Origin: Chondrosia reniformis
Taxonomy: Eukaryota > Porifera > Demospongiae > Chondrillida > Chondrillidae
Assembly: GCA_947172415.1 (NCBI GenBank)
Contig: OX359194.1
Location: 3,906,001 to 3,970,000 of the forward strand
Length of the DNA stretch: 64,000 nucleotides
Direction of reading: 5' to 3'
The translations under genes were made by a program, and so were the position numbers. Of the stretch, positions 22,801-33,505 are shown piece after piece; position 1 is the stretch's first letter, and every line of letters begins with the position of its first letter. Below the pieces are notes generated by a model. That model searched no databases. It saw only the letters and a list, made by a program, of their open reading frames with translations, and was not told the origin of the DNA.

Positions 22801-25800
22801 ATGTACTTGTTGAATGTACTAGTTGTATATACTAGTTGTAAGTACTCGTGACTAGTTGTAAGTTCTAGTTGTATGTACAATGACTAGTTTTAGGAACTAG
22901 TTGGAAGTTCTAGTTGTATGTACTCAATTTTAAGTAGTAGTTTTATGTTCTAATTGTGTGTACTAATTATAAGTACTAGTTATGTGCTAGTTGTATGTTC
23001 CAATTGTTTGTACTAGTTATGTACTAGTTGTATGTATTAGTTATAGTTACTAGTTGTAGTTACTAGTTGTGTATACTAGTTGAATGTACTAGTTGTATGT
23101 ACTAGTTGTATGCACTAGTTGTAGGTTCTCGTTGTATGTACTAGTTGTATATACTAGTAACTAGTTGTATGTACTTGTTATATGTACTAGTTGTATGTAC
23201 TAATTGTATATACTAGTTGTAAATCCTAGTTGTATGTAATAGTTGTATGTAATAGTAACTAATTGTATGTACTAATTGTATGTAATAGTTGGATGTACTA
23301 GTTGGATGTAGATATGTGTACTACTTGTAGGTACTAGTTGTGTGTTATGGTTGTATGAACTAGTTATATTTATTAGTTGTATGTATATAATAGTTGTATA
23401 TACTAGTTGCATGTACAAGTAACTAGTGTTATGTACTAGTTTATTATGTTCTAGTTGTATACACGATTTGTATGTACAAGTTGAATGTACTAGTTGTATG
23501 TACTAGTAACTATCTGTATGTCCTAATTGTATGCACTAGGTGTATGTAGTATTATATACTAGTTTTATGTAATAGTTGTGTGTAATTTTGTATATACTAG
23601 TTGTATTTACTAGTTGTAGTTACTAGTTGTATGTCTTGATTATTTTAGCCATTAGTATGTACTAGTTATATATCCTTGTTTTAGCATTAGTTGTATGTAC
23701 TGGTTGTATGTATTTCTTGTAAGTTATCGTTAGTAGTTGTATGTTCTAGTAGTATGTACTAGGATTAGTTATATGTGCTAGGTGGGGGTTCTAGTTGTAT
23801 GAACTCAATTCTAAGTAGTAGTTTCATGATCAAATTGTATGTACTAATTGTATGTACTAATTGTGTGTAATTGTTGTATGTACTAGTTATATTAACTAAT
23901 AGTAGTTACTAGTTGTATGATCTAGTTGTATATACTAGTTGTATGAAATAGTTTTATGTACCAGATACTAGTTGTATCAACTAGTTGTATGTACTAGTTG
24001 TATGTGCATGTTATATGTAGTGGTTATATGTACTAGTTCTATGTACTTGTTATAAAACTAGTTGAATGTACTAGTTTTATGTAAAAGTTGTATGTACTAG
24101 GTGTATGTACTAGTTGTATTTACTATTTATATGTACTAGTTGTATGTAATAGTTGTTTGTACTAGATCTATGAACTAGTTGTATGTACTAGGACTAGTTA
24201 CAGGAACTAGTTGGAAGTTCTAGTTGTATGTACTCAATTCTAAGTAGTAGTTTCATGTTTAAATTGTATGTACTAATTGTAAGTACTAGTTATGTGCTAG
24301 TTGTATGTTCCAGTTGTATATACTAATTGTATGTACTAGTTATGTACTAGTAGTAGTTACTACTAGGTTTATGCAGTAATTGTGTGTAATTGTTTTAGTT
24401 ACTAGTTATATTTACTAATTGTATGTATTAGTTGTATGTACTAGTTGAATGTACTAGTAGTATGTACTAATGACTAGTTGTTTGTACTGGTTGTATGTTC
24501 TAGTTCTATGTACTAGTTCGATGTAATAGTTTTAAAAACTAGTTGTAGCTATATACAAGTTGTATGTACTAGTTGTATGTCCTAGTTATGTGTACTGGTC
24601 GTGTGTACTAGTAGCTATCTGTATGTACTAATTATCTATACTAGTTGTATTTACTAGTTGTTTGTAATTGTTGCATGTACTAGTAATATTAACTAGTAGT
24701 AGTTACTAGTTGTATGTATTAGTTTTATGTACCAATTTATGTACTAATAATTAGTTGTATGTATAGGTACTAGTTGTTTATACTAGTTGTAGGTACTAGT
24801 TGTATGTACAAATTGTATGTACTAGTTATGTACTAGTTGTAGGTACTAGTTGTAGGTACTAGTTGTAGGTACTAGTTGTATGTAGTAGTTGTGTTTAACT
24901 GTTGTATGTACTACTTATATTTACTAGTTGTATGTACTATTTATAAGTACTAGTTGTGTGTACTAGTTGTAAGTACTAGTTGTATGTACCAATTGTATGT
25001 CCTAGTAACTACTTGTATGTACTAGTTATATGTACTAGTTGTATGTACTAGTTGTATGTACTAGTTGTGTGTACTAGTAGCTATCTGTATGTGCTAATAC
25101 TGTTTGTTTGTAATTGTTGTATGTACTAGTAATATTAACTTGTAGTAGTTACTAGTTGTATGAATTAGTCGTGTGTAATATTTTATGTACTAGTTTTATG
25201 AACTAGATAGTAGTACCATATACTAGTTGTATACTAGTTATAAGTACCGGTGTTATATACTAGTTGTGGTAATTGTTGTATGTATGTGCTAGTTATATTT
25301 ATTAGTTGAAGTAAGTAGTTGTATGTACTAGTTGCATGTGCTAGCAACGAGTTGTATGTTCTAGTTATATGTAGTAGTTGTATGTACTGGGTGTGTGTAC
25401 TAGTTGTATGTACTAGTTGTGTTGACTAGTAACTATCTCTATATACTAATTGTCTGTACTAGTTGTATGTATATACTGGTTGTGTGGAGTTATATGTACT
25501 ACTTGTATATGCTAGTTGTGTTCAATTGCTGTATTTACAAGTTAGTAGTAGTTACTAGTTGTATGTACTTGTTTTATGTATTAGTTGTATGTACTAGTAA
25601 CTAGTTGTATGTATTGTTATATGTACTTGTTGTATGTACAAATTGTATGTAATAGTAACTAACTGTATGTGCTAATTCTTTGTACTACTTGTATGTACTA
25701 GTTGGATGTAGATATGTGTACTACTTGTATGTACTAGTTTTGTGTTATTGTTGTATTAACTAGTTATATTTACCATTTGTATATATATAATAGTTATAAG

Positions 25801-26338
25801 TACTAGTTGCGTGTACTAGTAACTAGATGGATGTACTAGTTGTGTGTACTAAATGTATGAACTAGTTGTACATACTAGTTGTATGTACTAGTTGTATGTA
25901 ATAGTTTTATGTACTAGATACTAGTTGTATGTACTAGTTATATTTACTAGTGGTAGTTACTAGATGTATGCACTAGTTGTATATCTAGTTGTATGTACTA
26001 GTTGCATGAACAAGTAACTAGTCATATTTACTAGTTTATATGTACTAGTGGTATACACGATTTGTATGTACTAGTTGAATGTACTAGCTGTATGTACTAG
26101 TAACTATCTGTATGTCCTAGTTGTATGCACTAGTTATATGTACTAGTTGTATGCACTAGTTGTGTGTACTAGTAACTATCTGTATGTACTAATTGTCTTT
26201 ACTAGTTGTTGTATATACTAGTTGTGTATAGTTATATATACTACTTGTATGTACTAGTTACATTTTACTAGTAGTAGTTCATAATGAATAAGGGAGTTAA
26301 TAGTTGTAGTCATAGTTGTATCTACTAATAGTTATTAC
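16877..26338 (+). repeat. 13-bp satellite array, block 7
   Basis: The longest uninterrupted satellite stretch (about 9.4 kb). Higher-order variants recur (for example a TACTCAATTCTAAGTAGTAG block near 19525, 22920, 23810 and 24230), showing that segments of several hundred bases have been duplicated. ORFs at 18843-19025 and 25404-25604 are satellite read-through. No gene seen. Confidence 0.93.
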
Positions 26339-26404
26339 TAATAGAATAAGGATTCCTTATAACTGCGTCGAACTTATCTTTGGGATGGTACATCCTTCGA
26401 CTTT

Positions 26405-26520
26405 TGAATAAATATAACTAGTATAAACAACTATTACACACAACTACTACTTACAACTAGTATATACAACTAGTACCTACAACTGGTACATAACTAGTCC
26501 ATAAAATTTGTACACAACTA
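26405..26520 (-). repeat. Inverted satellite segment
   Basis: Satellite monomers on the minus strand (ACAACTAGTA...). They are the reverse complement of the satellite at about 30485-30568 joined to 31753-31800 in order. This shows the flanking target was copied along with the element. Confidence 0.8.
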
Positions 26521-26596
26521 GTAATAACTATCTTTGGGATGGTACATCCTTCGACTTTTGAGCGTTTAAAAACGCAGTTGGTTTTTTCAATTCTTG

Positions 26597-26634
26597 GTCA
26601 AACGTTTCGACCCTGGGGGTCTTCCTCAGTGACT
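26597..26634 (-). ncRNA. Hammerhead-like motif in Penelope terminal region (minus copy)
   Basis: On the minus strand: GTCA, CTGAGGA, stem II GACCC/GGGTC with loop CCA, GAAAC, GTT, TGAC. This fits CTGANGA...GAAA with a one- or two-pair stem III and stem I GTCA/TGAC, as reported for Penelope-like elements. One extra A lies between the core and stem II, so activity is uncertain. The same motif recurs at about 30382-30419 (+), 30636-30674 (-), 30996-31034 (+), 31251-31289 (-) and 31610-31648 (+). Confidence 0.55.
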
Positions 26635-26916
26635 GATGGTTGAGTGGAAGAATTGCCTCTATTTATAGATGATTTTTCCCGCCATTCCCACTTCCTGTCA
26701 TGTGACCCTCAGCAGAATGAGAAAAACAGGAAGTATGAATATTAAATCGTCTCCAGGCTTGATGTAACACAATGCCTTGATCTAAATTCATTCTCACCTG
26801 ACTCCTCTGGATCCTGATGGCTTCTTTGACCCTTCTCCTTTGCCAGTGGGTTTCCCTGTCTGTAATCTTGGCCTTGTCCCAAGCAATGGAGTGGCCATTC
26901 TTGAGGGAGTGAACAG

Positions 26917-28081
26917 CTATACGTTGTTCACATCCCCCATCCTGACTGCTCGCTTGTGTTCTGCCAATCTCACTTTCAGGGTCCTTCCAGTTTCACCAAT
27001 GTAGACTGCAGAACACTCAGAGCAGGGAATTAGGTAAACTACACCCTTGATATCCATAGGTGGTTGTGGCTGTTTTGGTTTGGATAAAACGGTTCTCAGT
27101 GATCTCTGCTTGGAGAAAATGGTCTGGATACCCATTTTTCTACAGCTTTTATCGATCATCTCACTGAGTCCCTTTATATATGGAATAAAGAGTTTGTGTT
27201 TACACTCATCCTCACTCCCCTTAGTCTGCCTTCTCCTGTTGAGCAGTCTGTGAGCCTCCCATTTAGGGCATCCATTAGCTTGAAGTACTCCTTCCAGGTG
27301 CTCCTTTTCTTTTTCCAAGCTACTGGAGTTTGGTCCACATATCTTTTCGGCTCTGTCTTTGAGACACAGTGCGATACCAGTTTTTACCCTAGGGTGGTGA
27401 TGAGAGGTAAAGTGAAGGTACCTGTCTGTGTGTGTTGGTTTCCTATACACAAATGTGTCCAAACTTCCCATGCACTTCTTTACTTGCACATCCAGGAAGG
27501 GTAAGGAACCATTGGTCTCCTTCTCCATGGTAAATTCGATGTTGCGATGTCTTCCATTGAGGAAACTCAAGAAGTCCTCCAGCTGCTCGTCACCATGATT
27601 CCAGATGACAAATGTGTCATCCACATACCTCAACCACAACTTAGGCCTTATCACAGCAGCACGAAGAGCTTCTATTTCGAATTCCTCCATGAAGATGTTC
27701 GCTACCACCGGGGAGAGAGGAGATCCCATGGCCGCCCCTTCCTTCTGCTCAAAGAACTCTTCACTGTACAGGAAGTACGTTGTCCTGAGACAGAGTTCCG
27801 TAAGATCCGCAATGGTGGATACATCCAAGGGTGTCCGTTGCTCCAAGTTAGGGTCCTGCGCAAGTCGTCTCCTGATGATCTGTAGAGATAGATCAATGGG
27901 TACTTTGGTAAATAGGCTCTTTACATCGAAACTGATCAACTTATCTTCGGTGTTCACATCCATTCCCCTGATCTTCTTTGACAAAGTCATGAGAATTCCG
28001 CACAAAGTGAGAAGTTTTCCCCCATAGTGGTGACAATACCCCTGCCAGGTACCTGGAAAGGTTGTAGGTAGGGGAATTAAC
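26917..28081 (-). pseudogene. Truncated inverted Penelope ORF (RT and GIY-YIG)
   Basis: Minus-strand copy of the C-terminal half of the Penelope protein. It retains motif A (FDVKSLFTKVP), motif B (AAMGSPLSP), YVDD and the start of GIY-YIG (YLIPCSECSAVYIGET), nearly identical to the plus copy. Two 1-bp indels break it: an extra A in the tract corresponding to the segment before KKIRG (about 27982), and a missing G near 26920 that stops the ORF within GIY-YIG. The open frame extends on to 28152, but beyond 28081 this is antisense of the plus copy, not protein. Confidence 0.8.
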
Positions 28082-30352
28082 ACTACGGAAAAGGCCAAAC
28101 GGCTCGCGTTTCGCACGTCAATGGCCTTAGTACGTGAACCTATCGGCACCACCCGCTGGACTCTCCATCGCTCTAGAACTCATTTAGCATCCTGTGAGGA
28201 GTCCTTAAAGATGTTAGTCAATGATGAAACCTTCTATAAATTAGAAGAATGGAGCGAGAGTATAGCTGAAAGGACCTTCCAGGAGACTAAAAAGAGACAG
28301 AGGGAGAAGTTCCAGGCCCTGTTGGAAAAAACATCCAGGAAAGATAAGTTAACACCTATTGACATTAAGAAGGTGGTTGTCAATCTTAGCAAAAAAGAAT
28401 TGACAACTCATCAGACAAATGTCTTATCTCTAGGACTAAACTTTATACCTACTCCATCTTCACTTCCACAGGAGGACATCATCACTGGAACTGAGACTCT
28501 GGCCCGAACCCTTCCAGGAACACTCGGTGAGAAACTCAGAAGTGAGGTACAACACTGCCTAGCCAAAGCTGAGGCCCCATGCTCCAACCTGACCAAAAGT
28601 CAGCAAGTAGCAATCAAGGAGCTTAGGTCTGATCCTGAAACCATCATCCTTCCAGCGGATAAAGGGAATGCCACTGTCCTTATGGATAGGAAGGACTATG
28701 ACCAGAAGATAAGGGCACTCTTGGATGATACGAGTTATCAAGCCATTAAGAGAAACCCCACAATGAAGATAGAACGGAAGGTAACTGAAGATCTAAGGTC
28801 ACTTGAGAAAAAAGGCAAACTCCCCTCTGATCTCAGGAAGAAGGTTCAGAACCAAAACAGCTCCACACCTCAGCTCTACGGACTACCAAAAATCCACAAG
28901 GCAAGTGTACCCTTGAGACCAATTGTTTCCTCCATTAATTCCCCTACCTACAACCTTTCCAGGTACCTGGCAGGGGTATTGTCACCACTATGGGGGAAAA
29001 CTTCTAACTTTGTGCGGAATTCTCATGACTTTGTCAAGAAGATCAGGGGAATGGATATGAACACCAAAGATAAGTTGATCAGTTTCGATGTAAAGAGCCT
29101 ATTTACCAAAGTACCCATTGATCTATCTCTACAGATCATCAGGAGACGACTTGCGCAGGACCCTAACTTGGAGCAACGGACACCCTTGGATGTATCCACC
29201 ATTGCGGATCTTACGGAACTCTGTCTCAGGACAACGTACTTCCTGTACAGTGATGAGTTCTTTGAGCAGAAGGAAGGGGCGGCCATGGGATCTCCTCTCT
29301 CCCCGGTGGTAGCGAACATCTTCATGGAGGAATTCGAAATAGAAGCTCTTCGTGCTGCTGTGATAAGGCCTAAGTTGTGGTTGAGGTATGTGGATGACAC
29401 ATTTGTCATCTGGAATCATGGTGACGAGCAGCTGGAGGACTTCTTGAGTTTCCTCAATGGAAGACATCGCAACATCGAATTTACCATGGAGAAGGAGACC
29501 AATAGTTCCTTACCCTTCCTGGATGTGCAAGTAAAGAAGTGCATGGGAAGTTTGGACACATTTGTGTATAGGAAACCAACACACACAGACAGGTACCTTC
29601 ACTTTACCTCTCATCACCACCCTAGGGTAAAAACTGGTATCGCACTGTGTCTCAAAGACAGAGCCGAAAAGATATGTGGACCAAACTCCAGTAGCTTGGA
29701 AAAAGAAAAGGAGCACCTGGAAGGAGTACTTCAAGCTAATGGATACCCTAAATGGGAGGCTCACAGACTGCTCAACAGGAGAATGCAGACTAAGGGGAGT
29801 GAGGATGAGTGTAAACACAAACTCTTTATTCCATATATAAAGGGACTCAGTGAGATGATCGATAAAAGCTGTAGAAAAATGGGTATCCAGACCATTTTCT
29901 CCAAGCAGAGATCACTGAGAACCGTTTTATCCAAACCAAAACAGCCACAACCACCTATGGATATCAAGGGTGTAGTTTACCTAATTCCTTGCTCTGAGTG
30001 TTCTGCAGTCTACATTGGTGAAACTGGAAGGACCCTGAAAGTGAGATTGGCAGAACACAAGCGAGCAGTCAGGATGGGGGATGTGAACAACGGTATAGCT
30101 GTTCACTCCCTCAAGATTGGCCACTCAATTGCTTGGGACAAGGCCAAGATTACAGACAGGGAAACCCACTGGCAAAGGAGAAGGGTCAAAGAAGCCATCA
30201 GGATCCAGAGGAGTCAGGTGAGAATGAATTTAGATCAAGGCATTGTGTTACATCAAGCCTGGAGACGATTTAATATTCATACTTCCTGTTTTTCTCATTC
30301 TGCTGAGGGTCACATGACAGGAAGTGGGAATGGCGGGAAAAATCCTCCATAA
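28082..30352 (+). CDS. Penelope-like protein: RT plus C-terminal GIY-YIG endonuclease
   Basis: 743 codons from the ATG at 28121; the frame stays open upstream to the foldback junction near 28082, so the true N-terminus is probably lost. RT features in order (numbering from 28121): LPADKGN (177-183), QLYGLPKIHK (251-260) with RPI (266-268), motif A FDVKSLF with D323, motif B AAMGSPLSPVVAN (387-399), motif C YVDD (423-426). GIY-YIG follows at about 618-695: VVYLIPC, YIGET (631-635), R642, H646 and E691 in RRRVKEAI. All catalytic residues are present. The domain order is that of canonical Penelope/Poseidon/Neptune elements. It would perform target-primed reverse transcription with the GIY-YIG nickase. 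The longest intact ORF in the window. Confidence 0.88.
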   Translation, partial: TTEKAKRLAFRTSMALVREPIGTTRWTLHRSRTHLASCEESLKMLVNDETFYKLEEWSESIAERTFQETKKRQREKFQALLEKTSRKDKLTPIDIKKVVVNLSKKELTTHQTNVLSLGLNFIPTPSSLPQEDIITGTETLARTLPGTLGEKLRSEVQHCLAKAEAPCSNLTKSQQVAIKELRSDPETIILPADKGNATVLMDRKDYDQKIRALLDDTSYQAIKRNPTMKIERKVTEDLRSLEKKGKLPSDLRKKVQNQNSSTPQLYGLPKIHKASVPLRPIVSSINSPTYNLSRYLAGVLSPLWGKTSNFVRNSHDFVKKIRGMDMNTKDKLISFDVKSLFTKVPIDLSLQIIRRRLAQDPNLEQRTPLDVSTIADLTELCLRTTYFLYSDEFFEQKEGAAMGSPLSPVVANIFMEEFEIEALRAAVIRPKLWLRYVDDTFVIWNHGDEQLEDFLSFLNGRHRNIEFTMEKETNSSLPFLDVQVKKCMGSLDTFVYRKPTHTDRYLHFTSHHHPRVKTGIALCLKDRAEKICGPNSSSLEKEKEHLEGVLQANGYPKWEAHRLLNRRMQTKGSEDECKHKLFIPYIKGLSEMIDKSCRKMGIQTIFSKQRSLRTVLSKPKQPQPPMDIKGVVYLIPCSECSAVYIGETGRTLKVRLAEHKRAVRMGDVNNGIAVHSLKIGHSIAWDKAKITDRETHWQRRRVKEAIRIQRSQVRMNLDQGIVLHQAWRRFNIHTSCFSHSAEGHMTGSGNGGKNPP

Positions 30353-30381
30353 ATAGCGGCAATTCTTCCACTCAACCATCA

Positions 30382-30419
30382 GTCACTGAAGAAGACCCCC
30401 AGGGTCGAAACGTTTGACC
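30382..30419 (+). ncRNA. Hammerhead-like motif at Penelope 3' end (plus copy)
   Basis: GTCA, CTGAAGA, stem II GACCC/GGGTC, GAAAC, GTT, TGAC, about 30 bases after the ORF stop. Same design as the minus copy at 26597-26634, with AAGA in place of GGA in the core, both allowed at the variable position. Confidence 0.55.
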
Positions 30420-30568
30420 AAGAATTGAAAAAACCAACTGCGTTTTTAAACGCTCAAAAGTCGAAGGATGTACCATCCCAAAGATAGTTATTACTAGTTG
30501 TGTACAAATTTTATGGACTAGTTATGTACCAGTTGTAGGTACTAGTTGTATATACTAGTTGTAAGTAG

Positions 30569-31752
30569 TATCTTTGGGATGGTACATCCTTCGACTTTTG
30601 AGCGTTTAAAAACGCAGTTGGTTTCTTTCAATTCTTGGTCAAACGTTTCGACCCTGGGGGTCTTCCTCAGTGACTGATGGTTGAGTGGAAGAATTGCCTC
30701 TATTTATAGAGGATTGTTCACTCCCTCAAGACTGGCCACTCAATTGCTTGGGGCAAGGCCAAGATTACAGACAGGGAAACCCACTGGCAAAGGAGAAGGG
30801 TCAAAGAAGCCATCAGGATCCAGAAGAGTCAGGTGAGAATGAATTTAGATCAAGGCATTGTGTTACATCAAGCCTGGAGACGATTTAATATTCATACTTC
30901 CTGTTTTTCTCATTCTGCTGAGGGTCACATGACAGGAAGTGGGAATGGCGGGAAAAATCCTCCATAAATAGCGGCAATTCTTCCACTCAACCATCAGTCA
31001 CTGAAGAAGACCCCCAGGGTCGAAACGTTTGACCAAGAATTGAAAAAACCAACTGCGTTTTTAAACGCTCAAAAGTCGAAGGATGTACCATCCCAAAGAT
31101 AGTTATTACTAGTTGTGTACAAATTTTATGGACTAGTTATGTACCAGTTGTAGGTACTAGTTGTATATACTAGTTGTAAGTAGTATCTTTGGGATGGTAC
31201 ATCCTTCGACTTTTGAGCGTTTAAAAACGCAGTTGGTTTCTTTCAATTCTTGGTCAAACGTTTCGACCCTGGGGGTCTTCCTCAGTGACTGATGGTTGAG
31301 TGGAAGAATTGCCTCTATTTATAGAGGATTGTTCACTCCCTCAAGACTGGCCACTCAATTGCTTGGGGCAAGGCCAAGATTACAGACAGGGAAACCCACT
31401 GGCAAAGGAGAAGGGTCAAAGAAGCCATCAGGATCCAGAAGAGTCAGGTGAGAATGAATTTAGATCAAGGCATTGTGTTACATCAAGCCTGGAGACGATT
31501 TAATATTCATACTTCCTGTTTTTCTCATTCTGCTGAGGGTCACATGACAGGAAGTGGAAATGGCGGGAAAAATCCTCTATAAATAGAGGCAATTCTTCCA
31601 CTCAACCATCAGTCACTGAGGAAGACCCCCAGGGTCGAAACGTTTGACCAAGAATTGAAAGAAACCAACTGCGTTTTTAAACGCTCAAAAGTCGAAGGAT
31701 GTACCATCCCAAAGATAAGTTCGACGCAGTTATAAGGAATCCTTATTCTATT
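30569..31752. repeat. 615-bp tandem duplication of Penelope foldback
   Basis: Units start at 30569 and 31184. Each unit holds a minus-strand piece of the 3' region with hammerhead-like motif (about 150 bp), a plus-strand piece starting in the GIY-YIG end (TGTTCACTCCCTCAAG), a second hammerhead-like motif and, in the first unit, satellite copied from the flank. The ORFs at 30685 and 31300 are identical antisense/sense hybrids and not genes. The last unit ends in the terminal inverted repeat. Confidence 0.75.
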
Positions 31753-33000
31753 GTAAGTAGTAGTTGTGTGTAATAGTTGTTTATACTAGTTATATTTATT
31801 GGTGGTAGTTACTAGTTGTATGTACTAGTTGTATGTACTAGCTGTATATACTAGTTACTAGTTGTATGTACTAGTTGTATGTACTAGTTGTATGTACTAG
31901 TTGTATGTACTAGTAACTAACTGTATTTACTAATTGTATGTACTAGTTGTATGTATTAGTTGTATGTAGATATGTGTACTACTTGTATATATGTTCTAGT
32001 TGTGTGTAATGGTTGTATGAACTAGTTATATTTAGTAGTTGTAGTTACTAGTTGTATGTACTTGTTGTATGTACTTGTTGTATGTACTACTTACATGTAC
32101 TAGTAACTAGATGTATGTACTTGTTGTATGTACTAGTTGTGTGAACTAGGTGTAGTTACTAGTTGTATGGACTAGTTGTATGTACTAACAACTATCTGTA
32201 TATAGTAGTTGTATGTACCAGTTGTATGCAATAATTGTATGTTGTCATGTATACTAGTTGTATGTACTAGTTGAGTGCAATTTTCTATATACTAGTTTTA
32301 TTTACTAGTTGTAGTAACTAGTTGTATGTACTGGTTATTTGAACCAGTTTTATGTACTAGTTATATGTCCTAGTTGTAGTACTAGTTGTATGTACTAGTT
32401 GTTTGTACTGGTTGTATGTACTAATTGTATGTACTAATCGAAAGTACTAGTTGTTGTACTAGTTGAATGTACTAGTTGTATGTACTAGGACTAATTATAT
32501 ATGCTAGTTGGAGCTTGTAATTGTATGTACTTAATTCTAAGTAGTAGTTTCATATTCTAATTTTATGTACTAATTGTAAGTACTTGTTATGTGCTAGTTG
32601 TATGTTCCAGTTATATGTTCTAATTGTATGTACTAGGTATGTACTAGTTGTAGGTACTAGTTGTTTGTACTTGTAACTGGTTGTATGTAATAGTTGTAGT
32701 AATATGTACTAGATGTATGTACTAGTTGTAGGTACTAGTTGTATATACTAGTTTTATGTACTAGTTATATGTACTAGTTGTGTGTACTAGTAACTATCTG
32801 AATGTACTAATTGTGTGTACTACTTGTATGTATATGCTAGTTGTATGTAGTTATATGTACTACTTTTAAATGCTAGTTATATTTCCTAGTAGTAGTTATT
32901 AGTTGTGTGAACTACTTGTGTGTTCTAGGTGTATGTACTAGTTTTATGAACTAAGTAGTAGTTGCATATACTAGTTTTGTACTAGTTATAAGTACTAGTT
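31753..33000 (+). repeat. 13-bp satellite array, block 8
   Basis: Degenerate satellite; nothing else seen. Confidence 0.93.
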
Positions 33001-33009
33001 GTAGGTACT
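33001..33009. repeat. Target-site duplication GTAGGTACT, left copy
   Basis: GTAGGTACT at 33001-33009 and 33497-33505 brackets the LINE remnant. The word is common in the satellite, so chance cannot be excluded. Confidence 0.45.
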
Positions 33010-33496
33010 CAATCAATCAATCAATTACCCTTATGCCTGGTGTGGCACGTAGGGCCATACATAACAGAAAGCAGGCACAGTCAGACAGTTACAAAAGTTC
33101 AATTCAGTTAGTCATGCATATCTTCCTCCACCAATTGCAGTCTTGTGCAACTTCTTGTACTGATCTTCTCTGTCTTATTCCCCGTGGAAGGCGTAGCACT
33201 CTGTCTCTTACTATAGCTCCAACCTCTTTAACCCAAAATGAGCGTGGGCGGCCTCTCTTTTTTGAGCTCACTGGTGGACTTGGTTGGTTGAGGTTGACAT
33301 CAAAAGTGGCCATCCGGAGGGGGTCACTGTTCTCCAGTCTCAGTATGTGGCTGTAGAGCACTAGTTGATGTTGTGGATCGCCAACACATAATCCGTGCCT
33401 CTTCATCTGCCAAGTCGCCATCCTCAATTTAGCTAGTCCCTCCACGTTCCAATAACCAATCTTCATCTCTCCATCAACGCATTTCTGTTCTATACG
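33010..33496 (-). mobile_element. Short APE-type LINE remnant with CAAT/ATTG tail
   Basis: 487 bp in antisense. Its 3' tail is (ATTG)n, seen as four CAAT units from 33010. The body encodes a 120-residue fused fragment (next entry). Both ends lie in satellite and carry a 9-bp duplicate. Probably an internally deleted, non-autonomous derivative of an RTE/CR1-like LINE. Confidence 0.6.
33104..33466 (-). pseudogene. LINE fragment: endonuclease start joined to RT C-terminus
   Basis: The first ~28 residues (MKIGYWNVEGLAKL...KRHGL) resemble the N-terminus of APE-type endonucleases, where TWN-V-GL begins the catalytic fold. From about residue 32 the sequence changes to the C-terminal tail typical of these LINE RTs: LYSHILRL, then KKRGRPRSFW and a final CNWW-R. 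The missing middle implies an internal deletion of several kilobases. The frame extends upstream of the ATG to the element edge. The endonuclease match is short, so that half is less certain than the RT tail. Confidence 0.55.
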
Positions 33497-33505
33497 GTAG
33501 GTACT

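Larger units (their letters stand above)
26339..31752. mobile_element. Foldback composite of a canonical Penelope-like element
   Basis: A 5.4-kb structure whose ends are inverted repeats (26339-26403 against 31687-31752). A 5'-truncated minus-strand copy (about 26520-28081) faces a longer plus-strand copy (from 28082) head to head. The minus copy repeats the plus copy from about 28935 to 30480; the remainder forms the loop. A 615-bp unit of further foldback sequence follows in tandem (from 30569 and 31184). A stretch of satellite (about 26405-26520) was copied in reversed orientation, the only such case in the window. Such foldbacks fit template switching during Penelope reverse transcription. 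Confidence 0.75.

Noticed and set aside
27047..27885. Plus-strand ORFs of 68-140 codons across the inverted Penelope copy
   Set aside because: They are antisense shadows of the RT frame; mirror-image frames occur on the minus strand over 29023-29967.
30685..31503. Two identical 67-codon ORFs
   Set aside because: They cross the foldback junction inside the 615-bp tandem unit and join antisense to sense sequence; no domain.
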